64,000 bases of DNA from Sulfurimicrobium sp964384915 (GTDB lineage Bacteria > Pseudomonadota > Gammaproteobacteria > Burkholderiales > Sulfuricellaceae): the NCBI GenBank assembly GCA_964384915.1, contig CAYLMA010000012.1:1-64000 (forward strand), in the 5' to 3' direction. The notes under the pieces are model-generated. The model did not search any database, was not told the origin of the DNA, and worked only from the letters and a program-made list of their open reading frames with translations. The position numbers and the translations under genes are program-made. Positions 8,095 to 16,507 of this stretch are shown in pieces; position 1 is the first letter of the stretch; each line of letters opens with the position of its first letter.

Positions 8095-8653
8095 GCGCCG
8101 GCCCGCCTTCATGCTTCTCGCCGCCATGAGAATCTGAGGCGTGGGTGAGATACAGCGACAGGCCGACCAGGGCCAGGCTGCCGCCCAGATAGAGCAGATC
8201 GAGCGTGGTTTTCATCTCCATTTTGAGCGCGCTCTCGAACAAGGTCACGATCAGGATCATCAGGATCACCTTCGCCAGGCGCGCCTTGAGATCATCCAGG
8301 CTTTCGATCACCAGGATCTTGCTGGATGCCTTGCTGCCGTGCGCCTCGTCGATATCGCTGATGAACAGTTCGTACATGCCGAGAGAAAAAATCAGCATCA
8401 CCGTGGCCAGAAGATAGCCATCCACCACTTCGACAAGATGGGTAATGGTTTCATCGTGCAGGACCTTGCGCGTCTCGGGCGCGAGCGAGGGGTCCGCGTA
8501 GTGGAAAACGTGCACGATCAGGTAATACACGTCCACGGTAACCATGTAAAAGATGGCAAAGCCGGCCGCCATGCTCGCCACCACGGCAAACAGGACAACA
8601 TAGCGGCTGCGCCACAGGCCGCCTTCAAAAAGTCTTTCAACCAGATTCATCAT
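8084..8653 (-). CDS. YqhA/UPF0114-family inner membrane protein
   Basis: A 189-residue membrane protein with about four hydrophobic helices: residues 17-45, 80-98, about 130-145 and 155-170. The opening LVERLFEGGLWRSRYVVLFAVV and the following MLIFSLGMYELFISDIDEA match the UPF0114 (YqhA) family, whose function is not established. The His- and acid-rich tail (HASDSHGGEKHEGG) is not typical of the family. It lies between a small membrane protein and the TlpA-like gene in a minus-strand run. Confidence 0.8.
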   Translation of the reverse strand: MMNLVERLFEGGLWRSRYVVLFAVVASMAAGFAIFYMVTVDVYYLIVHVFHYADPSLAPETRKVLHDETITHLVEVVDGYLLATVMLIFSLGMYELFISDIDEAHGSKASSKILVIESLDDLKARLAKVILMILIVTLFESALKMEMKTTLDLLYLGGSLALVGLSLYLTHASDSHGGEKHEGGPAHEK

Positions 8654-8654
8654 G

Positions 8655-9050
8655 TTATTGCTCTACACCTAACCAAAGATTCAAAAGAGAAGCAGGAAAA
8701 TACCGCGCCGCAAGGGAAACCACGGACACCCCGATCACCGCTGCCGCCCAAAGGGCAAGAAACAGCGCACCGGGATAGTTATGCAGGCTAATTTCAAGCG
8801 CCGCCAAGCCTGCGCCCAGCACAACGGTGAGCATACGCCACACGGCGGGAAAGGAGGTCACCCTGAGGCGCGCCAGCAAACCCAGCAGAAATACCGCGCA
8901 GATCGCAAAACCCACCCCGTAACTGGCTTGCGCCGCTGCCAGCGACAGCAGGCCACGCGCCATGCTCCAATGATGCCAGGCGAACAGCAGCGCCAGAACA
9001 GACACTAAAAATATGAGCCACTTCACCCAGGAACGTGCCAATTCGGGCAT
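8655..9050 (-). CDS. Small inner membrane protein of unknown function, four TM helices
   Basis: A 131-residue hydrophobic protein with segments at about 8-26, 33-58, 70-88 and 93-117. No family was recognised. It is the first gene of the minus-strand run that continues through the YqhA-like protein and the thioredoxin proteins, with one base separating it from the next gene, so it is probably co-transcribed with them. Confidence 0.65.
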   Translation of the reverse strand: MPELARSWVKWLIFLVSVLALLFAWHHWSMARGLLSLAAAQASYGVGFAICAVFLLGLLARLRVTSFPAVWRMLTVVLGAGLAALEISLHNYPGALFLALWAAAVIGVSVVSLAARYFPASLLNLWLGVEQ

Positions 9051-9139
9051 TTTACCTCGCTTAATGTTTTACAAACCGGGCAATTGTTTCTAGAATCAAG
9101 AAAAAACATAAATCAGGCAGGACAGGAGAGGCGCAATCC

Positions 9140-10750
9140 ATGAGCATTAAACTATCCGTACCCGGGCCGGAACAGAATTTAACCGTAGAAACCCGTCCCA
9201 AGCAAGTCGCAGAATGGCTGGCCGCGCTTCCATTGACCAACCTGAATGAATCCTCGCGCGCCACCCTCGATGCGCTGAGCGCAATGAACCGCAGCAAGCT
9301 CGCCGAAGACACCCGGCTCAAGCTGCTTGAACTCTACCGCGCCACCATCGTCAACTTGATGGCGGCGCTGGAAACGCAATTCTCCGGCCAGCCCCTGCCG
9401 CTGCCGGAAAAATCCAGAATCATCGCCAGCCAGGCGCGCCAGTTGCAAACCGAGCTGGCTTACGGATACAAAATTATTTTGCTGGACCAGGCCAGCCGGA
9501 AATTGAGTTTCGGCAGCAACAAACAACTGCCGCTGGTGGTCGAGCGCGCCATCGACAGCCTGGGCCGAATGCTGGTCGTCTGCTACCAGACCTACGCGCC
9601 GACGCCCGCCGGCGTCTGGGCGGAAATGCACGTCCTGTTTACTTACGCAGTGGAACAGGGCATACAGGACGAGGCGGTTTCCGACAATGGCCGCCAGAGC
9701 AGCGTCAATCTGGCCTACAAGCAGGCCCTGCTGCTTGCGCTGCTCGACCCCTACCGGCTGATGCAGGGCGAAGTCAACAAGGTGCAGGAATATCTCACCC
9801 AGTTTGGCGGCCATGCCCACCTGCAGCCGCTGATGCAGACCAGCAATCCCTCCGGCTATTTTCTGGTCCGCCTGGACAGCGACAAGCCCCCGCGCGCACT
9901 GGCGCATGAAACCACCGCCTCCGATGCGCGCACCGATATCCTGCTCAACACCATCGAACTGGCGCGAGTGCTGCACCAGCAGATCGGCCAACTGGAAACA
10001 GGCGTGGATGCGAAGGCACTGCAACTGCCCATCGCCAGCAAGGATTTTGGCTATCCCAACCTGCTGCGGCGCATGCTCAAGCACTGGGGCATCGCGCCCA
10101 AGCGCTTGTTCAACCGTGTTCAGCACGATGCCAAAATGGAAATCTGCGCCGGCATCCGCTCCATCCACCACTTCCTCAGCAGAGATCTCAGCGGCGGCGT
10201 GGCTGACCGCACAAATGAAGCAAGCAGGCTCGAAGCCACGGAAATCACCCTGGAACTGGCGGATTCACCCCTGGACAAAACCAGCCACCAGACTTATGTA
10301 TCGAGGAACTGGCTGATCATCAACGAAAGCGCTGGCGGACTGGCGCTCGCCAAAGACCCCAAAAGCGATGCCCAGGTGCGGGTGGGTGAAATCATCGGTC
10401 TCAGACCCGAAGGCAATGACGCCTGGAACATCGGCGTGGTGCGCTGGGTCAGCAGCGAAAACCCCAACCACCTGCAGCTCGGCGCCCAAATGCTCGCGCC
10501 CTCCGCCACCCCGGTCATGCTGCGTCCCCTGATCACCAGCGCCGGCACCCCTTTTCAGCCCGCGCTGCTGCTGCCGGAAATCCCCGCATTGAAACAACCC
10601 GCGACCCTGGTTTGCCTGCGCGGCGGTTTTTTGCCGCAGCGCGAATTCCTATTGGACCAGCATGGCACGCCGCAAAACGTGCGCGCCACCCGCCTGCTGG
10701 AGCAGAGCACCACTTTCGACCTGTTCGAATTCACCCCGGTTCAGGCTTAG
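9140..10750 (+). CDS. Large cytoplasmic protein with C-terminal PilZ-like domain
   Basis: A 536-residue protein without signal peptide or membrane helix. The first 330 residues are helical and unrecognised. The region around residues 390-450 (SRNWLIINESAGGLALAKDP, then GEIIGLRP, VVRWVSSENPNHLQLGAQML) resembles the PilZ-type beta barrel with its NxSxGG element, which binds cyclic di-GMP in other proteins. The RxxxR motif that completes a c-di-GMP site is not obvious, so ligand binding is inferred only. AGGAG lies upstream of the ATG. It overlaps the converging YihY gene by four bases. Confidence 0.65.
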   Translation: MSIKLSVPGPEQNLTVETRPKQVAEWLAALPLTNLNESSRATLDALSAMNRSKLAEDTRLKLLELYRATIVNLMAALETQFSGQPLPLPEKSRIIASQARQLQTELAYGYKIILLDQASRKLSFGSNKQLPLVVERAIDSLGRMLVVCYQTYAPTPAGVWAEMHVLFTYAVEQGIQDEAVSDNGRQSSVNLAYKQALLLALLDPYRLMQGEVNKVQEYLTQFGGHAHLQPLMQTSNPSGYFLVRLDSDKPPRALAHETTASDARTDILLNTIELARVLHQQIGQLETGVDAKALQLPIASKDFGYPNLLRRMLKHWGIAPKRLFNRVQHDAKMEICAGIRSIHHFLSRDLSGGVADRTNEASRLEATEITLELADSPLDKTSHQTYVSRNWLIINESAGGLALAKDPKSDAQVRVGEIIGLRPEGNDAWNIGVVRWVSSENPNHLQLGAQMLAPSATPVMLRPLITSAGTPFQPALLLPEIPALKQPATLVCLRGGFLPQREFLLDQHGTPQNVRATRLLEQSTTFDLFEFTPVQA

Positions 10751-11961
10751 GACTCTACCCTGGCGCACAAATCCTCCAGCGAGCCCACCAAGGCTTGTTT
10801 CAGGCTGCTGGCAGCGCGTTCGCTCAATTCCGCAAGATTCCCATCGCTGCCGGCGGGCAGATCTTCATCCGGCTTGAACACAAAGTGGCGAAAAACATCA
10901 AGGATTGATATATCGCCCGGATGAGCCGACAGTAACCAGCCCTGCCCCGCCGTCCGCGCCACCCAACGGACATCGCGCAGCTGAAGCAGGATATCTTCCA
11001 ACTCCTCCAGCGTCACCCGGGTTTCACGCTGCAAAGCTGCCAGGGTCAAAGCCTCGCCGCGATGCTGGGCGCGGCATAGCGCCTGCAGTACGCACAGGGC
11101 ATCGAAATAGCGCCGCCCGACCGTGCGCTCGATACGCCACACGCCGCCCCGCCAGTAGGGCAGCGAAGCAGCCACCACCGCCCCGCTCACCACCACCAGC
11201 CAGGACAGATATACCCACAACAGAAATACCGGCAGGCTGGCGAAAGCGCCATACACCAGGGTGTAGCCGGAGAAGTGCAGGATATAGGCGGTGAACCCTT
11301 TGCTCATCAGCCCCAGCCCCAGCCCAGCCGCCAGCCCGCCTATCAGGGCATGGCGCGGCGGCACATGGCGATTGGGGACGACGAGATAAAGCAGGGAAAA
11401 CGCCAGCGAGGTGATCACCAGCGGCACGACTTTCAGCACCGCCACGCCCAGCGATGGAATGAATTCCACGTAACCCAGGGAATAACTCACCAGGTAGGAA
11501 GTCAGCGAAAGGCTGGCGCCAAGCAGCAGGGGCCCCAGCGTCAACACCGCCCAATAGGTCAGCACGCGCTGCAGCGGATGCCGCCGCGTGGTCACGCGCC
11601 AGATCAGGTTGAACGCATGCTCGATGGTCTGCATCAGGATCAGGGCCGTCACCGCCAGGGCGGCAATACCCGCAGCGGTCAGGCGCGCCGCCTTCTCGGA
11701 AAACGCTTGCATGTAAACCGTAATGATCTTGCCCGCGACTTCCGGCACCATGTTGGTGAGCAGAAAAATCTTGAGCTGCGTCATCAGCCCGGAAAATACC
11801 GGAAACGCCGAAATCACGGTAAAAGTAATGACGATCAGCGGCACCAGCGACAAGAGCGTGGTGTAAGTCAGGCTGGAGGCGATCTGGATACAGCGGTCTT
11901 CGTCGAAGCGCCGCGCCAGAAAGCGCATGAAACCGAGGAATTCACGAATTGGGCGGGACAT
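10747..11961 (-). CDS. YihY/virulence factor BrkB family membrane protein
   Basis: A 404-residue inner membrane protein of the YihY/BrkB family, formerly mislabelled RNase BN. Six or so hydrophobic segments lie in the first 285 residues, with the family signatures RCIQIASSLTYTTLLSLVPL and EHAFNLIWRV, and a cytoplasmic winged-helix-like C-terminus (about 300-360, LQRETRVTLEELEDILLQL). Family function is unsettled. The ATG at 11961 is preferred; the longer form to 12024 would overlap the divergent wrbA start. Confidence 0.88.
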   Translation of the reverse strand: MSRPIREFLGFMRFLARRFDEDRCIQIASSLTYTTLLSLVPLIVITFTVISAFPVFSGLMTQLKIFLLTNMVPEVAGKIITVYMQAFSEKAARLTAAGIAALAVTALILMQTIEHAFNLIWRVTTRRHPLQRVLTYWAVLTLGPLLLGASLSLTSYLVSYSLGYVEFIPSLGVAVLKVVPLVITSLAFSLLYLVVPNRHVPPRHALIGGLAAGLGLGLMSKGFTAYILHFSGYTLVYGAFASLPVFLLWVYLSWLVVVSGAVVAASLPYWRGGVWRIERTVGRRYFDALCVLQALCRAQHRGEALTLAALQRETRVTLEELEDILLQLRDVRWVARTAGQGWLLSAHPGDISILDVFRHFVFKPDEDLPAGSDGNLAELSERAASSLKQALVGSLEDLCARVES

Positions 11962-12023
11962 GGGGAAATACGAAAAGTAGGTCAGGCTATAATAGGCAAA
12001 TTCAACCTTCTTGAGAATGAGCA

Positions 12024-12623
12024 ATGAACGAAATTCTGGTGCTGCATTACAGCCTGCACGGCGCGGTTAAAGAAATGGCGCAATTGATTGCGCGCGGCGT
12101 GGAGCAGGTGCCCGGCGCCACGGCGCGCATCCGCACCGTGCCGCGGGTATCCACGGTATGCGAGGCGACGGAGGGAGGCATCCCCGATTCCGGCGCCCCC
12201 TACGTCGAACTGAAAGATCTGGAAGAATGCATCGGGCTGGCCCTGGGCAGCCCGACGCGCTTTGGCAACATGGCCGCGCCGATGAAATATTTCTGGGACA
12301 GCACCACCCCGCTATGGCTGAAAGGCGCCCTGATCGGCAAGCCCGCGGCGCTGTTCACCTCCACCGCCAGCATGCACGGCGGCCAGGAAAGCACGCTCTT
12401 TTCGATGATGGTGCCGCTGCTGCACCATGGCATGCTGATCACCGGCCTGCCCTATTCCAACCCGGAACTGACGGCCACCACTTCCGGCGGCACACCCTAT
12501 GGCGCGAGCCACGTTGCCGGCGCGGATGGCAACAGGCCGTTCACCGAGGAAGAACGCAAGCTGTGCATCGCGCTCGGGAAGCGGCTGGCGGAAACGGCGC
12601 TGAAACTGGCACGCCCGAACTAG
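12024..12623 (+). CDS. wrbA: NAD(P)H:quinone oxidoreductase, WrbA type
   Basis: A 199-residue flavodoxin-like protein that reduces quinones by two electrons using FMN. The FMN phosphate loop is at HYSLHGAVKEMA (residues 8-19), followed by LALGSPTRFGNMAAPMKYFWD and FTSTASMHGGQE, then TTSGGTPYGASHVAG; all are WrbA hallmarks. The protein has full length. It is divergent from the YihY gene and followed after 11 bases by a MASE1 sensor kinase, which may be coincidental. Confidence 0.93.
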   Translation: MNEILVLHYSLHGAVKEMAQLIARGVEQVPGATARIRTVPRVSTVCEATEGGIPDSGAPYVELKDLEECIGLALGSPTRFGNMAAPMKYFWDSTTPLWLKGALIGKPAALFTSTASMHGGQESTLFSMMVPLLHHGMLITGLPYSNPELTATTSGGTPYGASHVAGADGNRPFTEEERKLCIALGKRLAETALKLARPN

Positions 12624-12634
12624 CCAGGCGATTC

Positions 12635-15334
12635 ATGGGGAGCAGCATCAAGATGGCGGCTTCAGGCAGGGTATCCAAAAACCATCGCTTCACCATGCCC
12701 ACATCCTTCACCGGGTATGTGGTGATGATTGCCGTGCTGGCGGCGCTGTATTTTGTGGCGGGCCGGTTAGGCCTGCTGCTGGCCATCCCCCCCGGTTACG
12801 CGACGGCCGTCTTCCTTCCCTCCGGCCTTGCCCTGAGCGCCTTGCTGCTGTATGGCAAGCGTGTCTGGCCAGGCGTTTTGCTGGGTTCGTTTGCCCTCAA
12901 CCTTTCGATGGCGCCGCAATTCGACAGCGTGTTTGGAACGACCGGGCTGGTGGCGCTCTCCATCGCCACTGGCGCAGCCTTGCAGGGCTTGCTGGGTGCG
13001 GCGCTGGTTCGCCATTTCGTCGGCTTCCCGACCCCCCTTGCGGATGAGCGTGAAATCTTCAAATTCTTTATGCTGGGGGGGCCGGTCAGTTGCCTGGTGA
13101 ATTCAATCATCGGCACCACCACCTTGCTGCAGGCTGGTGCGATCAGCGCAGATGCCTATGCATATAACTGGTGGACCTGGTGGATCGGTGACGTGATCGG
13201 CGTCTTCATCGCGACACCTCTTATATTGATCGCTCTCGCACGGCCGAGAAGCCTGTGGAAGCCGCGAGTAAAATCGGTGGCGCTGCCACTGCTCATTACC
13301 CTGGCCGCGGTCATCACCCTGTTTATCCATGCCAGCAAGTGGGAAGACCAACAGCAACGCGCTAATTTGGCGGGTTACACCCAAAACGTGGCATCCACCT
13401 TGCAGAGCAACCTGCACATTTATACCGCCATGCTTGGATCGATCGAGCGCTACTTTGTGGCATCAGGTGACGTCAGCCGGACTCAATTCAAGACCTTTGT
13501 TGCTGATATGATGTCGACTCACCCCGGGCTCCAGGCATTGGAGTGGCTGCCCGTCATCCGGGAGGCGGAGCGCTCCCGCTTCGAACAGGCGATTCAGGCT
13601 GAAGGGTTTTCCAACTTCCAGATCCAGGATCGTGACCCGAGCGGCCAGTTGACCCCCGCACGACGCGCTAGTGAATACGTTCCCGTGGCCTTTGTCGAAC
13701 CCTATCAAGGCAACGAAAAGGCGTTCGGCTACAACGTGGCATCCAATCCAGTCAGGCTGGAAGCATTGCGCCATGCGCGCGATAGCGGACAAGCCGTGGC
13801 AACGGGGCGCATTAAACTGGTGCAGGAGCACGGCGAACAATTCGGCTTCCTGCTATTTTTACCCGTGTACGACCGCGCCAAAGGACAGCAAGACACTGCC
13901 GGGAGAATCCAGCACATTCGGGGCTATGCCACGGCTGTATTGCGTGTTGGCGACATGCTGGAAAACTTCGCTCAGGAACTGGGTCAGCGGGACATCACCC
14001 TGCGCGTGGTCGACGAAGCCGCGCCGGAAGCAGAGCAAGTGCTCTATCAATCGCCCCGTTGGGGCGATGCATTGGCTCACCAGGGAATCAAGCAAACCAC
14101 AAAATTGAATATCGGCGGCCGTAGCTGGCGGCTTGAATTCATGCCCTTGCCGCACTACCTGGTCACGCATCGCGCCTTGCAGGCCTGGGCAACACTGGCT
14201 GGCGGCCTGTTGTTCGCAGGCATGCTGGGCGCCCTGCTGCTGCTGATTACCGGCCACACCGGAAAAGTGCAGAAAATCGTCGAAGAGCGCACCAACGAGT
14301 TGCGCATCATCCTCGATAACGTCGTGGACGGCATCATTTCCATCAATGAATACGGCATCGTCCAGTCCTTCAACCATGCTGCCGAAACAATTTTTGGCTA
14401 CACGGCGCACGAAGTGATCGGGCATAACGTCAAGATGCTGATGCCCGAGCCCTACCACAGCGAGCACGATGCCTATCTGGAAAACTATCGCCATGGCGGC
14501 GTCGCAAGGATCATTGGCATGGGCCGAGAAGTGACTGGCCGCCACAAGGACGGCAGCACCTTCCCGATGGATCTTGCCGTCTCGAGTAGCATCCACAATG
14601 ATCATCCGCTCTTCATAGGCCTGGTGCGTGACATTACCGAGCGCAAGCGCATGGATAAAATGAAAACCGAGTTTGTTTCCACCGTCAGCCACGAACTGCG
14701 CACGCCGCTTACTTCCATCAATGGCGCGCTCGGCCTGCTTGCGGGCGGGGCTTTGGGGGAAATGCCGGGGCAGGCGAAACAGCTGATCGAAATGGCGCAC
14801 AAGAACAGCCAGCGCCTAGCCTCCCTGATCAATGACCTGCTCGACATGGACAAGCTGGTGGCGGGGAAAATGACACTTGAATTGCAGCTTCAGCCGCTGA
14901 TGCCGCTGATTGAGCAGTCCCTGGAGTCCATTCGCGCTTATGGCGGGCAATACCAGGTAAGCTTCAAGCTCATTGCAAGCGAGGATGTGCAGGTGCGGGT
15001 CGATGGCAATCGGCTCATCCAGGTGCTGAACAATTTCCTTTCCAATGCAGCGAAGTTTTCACCACCGGGGGGACAGGTTGACATCGCGGTACGGCTGGCA
15101 AATGCCCATGTCCGGGTCGAGGTTATCGATCATGGCACGGGCGTTCCTGTGGAGTTCAGGGAGCACATTTTCCAGAAATTTTCTCAGGCGGATTCGTCAG
15201 ATACCCGCCAGAAGGGTGGCACCGGTCTTGGCTTGGCCATCAGCAAGGAATTGATTGAGCGCATGCATGGTGTGGTTGGTTTCGATTCTGAAGCAGGAAA
15301 GGGTGCGTGTTTTTATTTTGAGCTTCCATTGTGA
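12635..15334 (+). CDS. MASE1-CHASE-PAS sensor histidine kinase
   Basis: About 899 residues. An N-terminal MASE1 domain of about eight helices (GRLGLLLAIPPGYATAVFLP is its typical opening) is followed by an extracytoplasmic CHASE domain (from SIERYFVASGDVSRTQFKTF through FGFLLFLPVY), another helix, a PAS domain (LDNVVDGIISINEYGIVQSF, with FGYTAHEVIGHN) and a kinase core. The phospho-accepting His is in FVSTVSHELRTPL; the ATPase has the N box NFLSNAAKFSPPGG and the G box TGLGLAISKEL. No receiver domain is attached. The start is uncertain: 12635 gives the longest form, 12653 has a better-spaced GGGGAG. Confidence 0.88.
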   Translation: MGSSIKMAASGRVSKNHRFTMPTSFTGYVVMIAVLAALYFVAGRLGLLLAIPPGYATAVFLPSGLALSALLLYGKRVWPGVLLGSFALNLSMAPQFDSVFGTTGLVALSIATGAALQGLLGAALVRHFVGFPTPLADEREIFKFFMLGGPVSCLVNSIIGTTTLLQAGAISADAYAYNWWTWWIGDVIGVFIATPLILIALARPRSLWKPRVKSVALPLLITLAAVITLFIHASKWEDQQQRANLAGYTQNVASTLQSNLHIYTAMLGSIERYFVASGDVSRTQFKTFVADMMSTHPGLQALEWLPVIREAERSRFEQAIQAEGFSNFQIQDRDPSGQLTPARRASEYVPVAFVEPYQGNEKAFGYNVASNPVRLEALRHARDSGQAVATGRIKLVQEHGEQFGFLLFLPVYDRAKGQQDTAGRIQHIRGYATAVLRVGDMLENFAQELGQRDITLRVVDEAAPEAEQVLYQSPRWGDALAHQGIKQTTKLNIGGRSWRLEFMPLPHYLVTHRALQAWATLAGGLLFAGMLGALLLLITGHTGKVQKIVEERTNELRIILDNVVDGIISINEYGIVQSFNHAAETIFGYTAHEVIGHNVKMLMPEPYHSEHDAYLENYRHGGVARIIGMGREVTGRHKDGSTFPMDLAVSSSIHNDHPLFIGLVRDITERKRMDKMKTEFVSTVSHELRTPLTSINGALGLLAGGALGEMPGQAKQLIEMAHKNSQRLASLINDLLDMDKLVAGKMTLELQLQPLMPLIEQSLESIRAYGGQYQVSFKLIASEDVQVRVDGNRLIQVLNNFLSNAAKFSPPGGQVDIAVRLANAHVRVEVIDHGTGVPVEFREHIFQKFSQADSSDTRQKGGTGLGLAISKELIERMHGVVGFDSEAGKGACFYFELPL

Positions 15335-15438
15335 AGCGTGCATTTCCCTTACTCCACCCGCATCCTGGCGGCGCAACGGCTTTTACGTAAAGGGCCACGA
15401 AGGCGACATGGCATTCATCCATTTCCAAAGTCACTAAA

Positions 15439-16062
15439 ATGGTCAAGCATCCTGAAATCATTGCCGCGCGGCGCCTGTTGCGCAGCCAGCACAGCGCGGC
15501 GCTGGCCACGCTGTCAAAGCGCCTGGACGGGCACCCCTTTGCCACGGCGGTGGATTACCTGACCGATCACGCCGGATGGCCGGTATTCCTCATCAGCGCG
15601 CTGGCGGAGCATGCCAGAAACATGGCTGCCGACCCGCGCATAAGCTTGCTGGTACAGGGCAACTCCGGCGAAGCGCAGGCCAGCCCGCGCCTGACCCTGG
15701 CCGGCAAGGCTGCACGCGTCCCGGATGAACAGCATGCCGGCTTGCAGCAGCGCTACCTGCGCTACTTCCCCGAGGCCGAGCAATACTTCGCGCTGGATTT
15801 TTTCTTTTGCCGCATTGAGCCCATCCAGTTGCGCTACATCGGCGGCTTCGGCGCCGCGCGCTGGATCGCGCCGGGCGATTTCGAGGTTGCCGGCACAGGT
15901 TGGCAGGCAGCCGAAAACACCCGGATTGAACAGCATCAGTGCCTCATCGGGATGGACTGCGATGGCTATGACCTGCGTCACGAAAAAAATATCGTGCGCG
16001 TGGATTTTGCCTCCCCTATCCTGGACCCTGCCCAGGTCGTCATCGAGAGCCCGCTCACATGA
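15439..16062 (+). CDS. HugZ-like pyridoxamine 5'-phosphate oxidase-fold protein
   Basis: A 207-residue protein with the split-barrel FMN-binding fold: AARRLLRSQHSAALATLSK, then PFATAVDYLTDHAGWPVFLIS and a dimer interface around RNMAADPRISLLVQG. The C-terminal part (FGAARWIAPGDFEVAG) matches HugZ-type heme-utilisation proteins, which bind or degrade heme. Heme ligands cannot be assigned here. It overlaps the next gene by four bases (ATGA), so the two are coupled. Confidence 0.78.
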   Translation: MVKHPEIIAARRLLRSQHSAALATLSKRLDGHPFATAVDYLTDHAGWPVFLISALAEHARNMAADPRISLLVQGNSGEAQASPRLTLAGKAARVPDEQHAGLQQRYLRYFPEAEQYFALDFFFCRIEPIQLRYIGGFGAARWIAPGDFEVAGTGWQAAENTRIEQHQCLIGMDCDGYDLRHEKNIVRVDFASPILDPAQVVIESPLT

Positions 16063-16400
16063 AAACTACGCTGCATTACATTGCCATCGCCAGCCTGATC
16101 GCGCTGATCCTGCTGTGTCTCGCCTGGGAAGGCTGGCTCGCGCCGGTGCGTCCCGGCGGAACCCTGCTGGTGATCAAGGCGGTACCGCTCCTGCTGCCCC
16201 TGTTCGGCATCCTGCGCGGCAAGGTTTACACCTATCAGTGGGCCTCGATGCTGATCCTGCTGTATTTCACCGAGGGCGTGGTGCGCGCCTGGTCGGACCA
16301 CGGCCTGAGCGCCATGCTGGGCATGATTGAAGCAGGGCTGAGCCTGGCTTTTTTCCTCAGCGCGATTTTCTATGCCCGCTTGTTCAAGGCCGCCCATTAG
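16059..16400 (+). CDS. DUF2069-family small membrane protein
   Basis: A 113-residue protein with four hydrophobic helices (about residues 7-25, 38-54, 61-79 and 86-106). The segments RPGGTLLVIKAVPLLLPLFG and YQWASMLILLYFTEGVVRAW are typical of DUF2069, a betaproteobacterial and gammaproteobacterial family of unknown role. It overlaps the stop of the HugZ-like gene. Confidence 0.8.
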   Translation: MKTTLHYIAIASLIALILLCLAWEGWLAPVRPGGTLLVIKAVPLLLPLFGILRGKVYTYQWASMLILLYFTEGVVRAWSDHGLSAMLGMIEAGLSLAFFLSAIFYARLFKAAH

Positions 16401-16507
16401 AAAAATGGCTGGGTGACGGCAATGCATTTATTGGAATATACTTCTTAGATTAATTCTAAATTTAAGTGCCCCAAGCTCCTGGACGCTTACCCCCCGGAAG
16501 AACGGCC

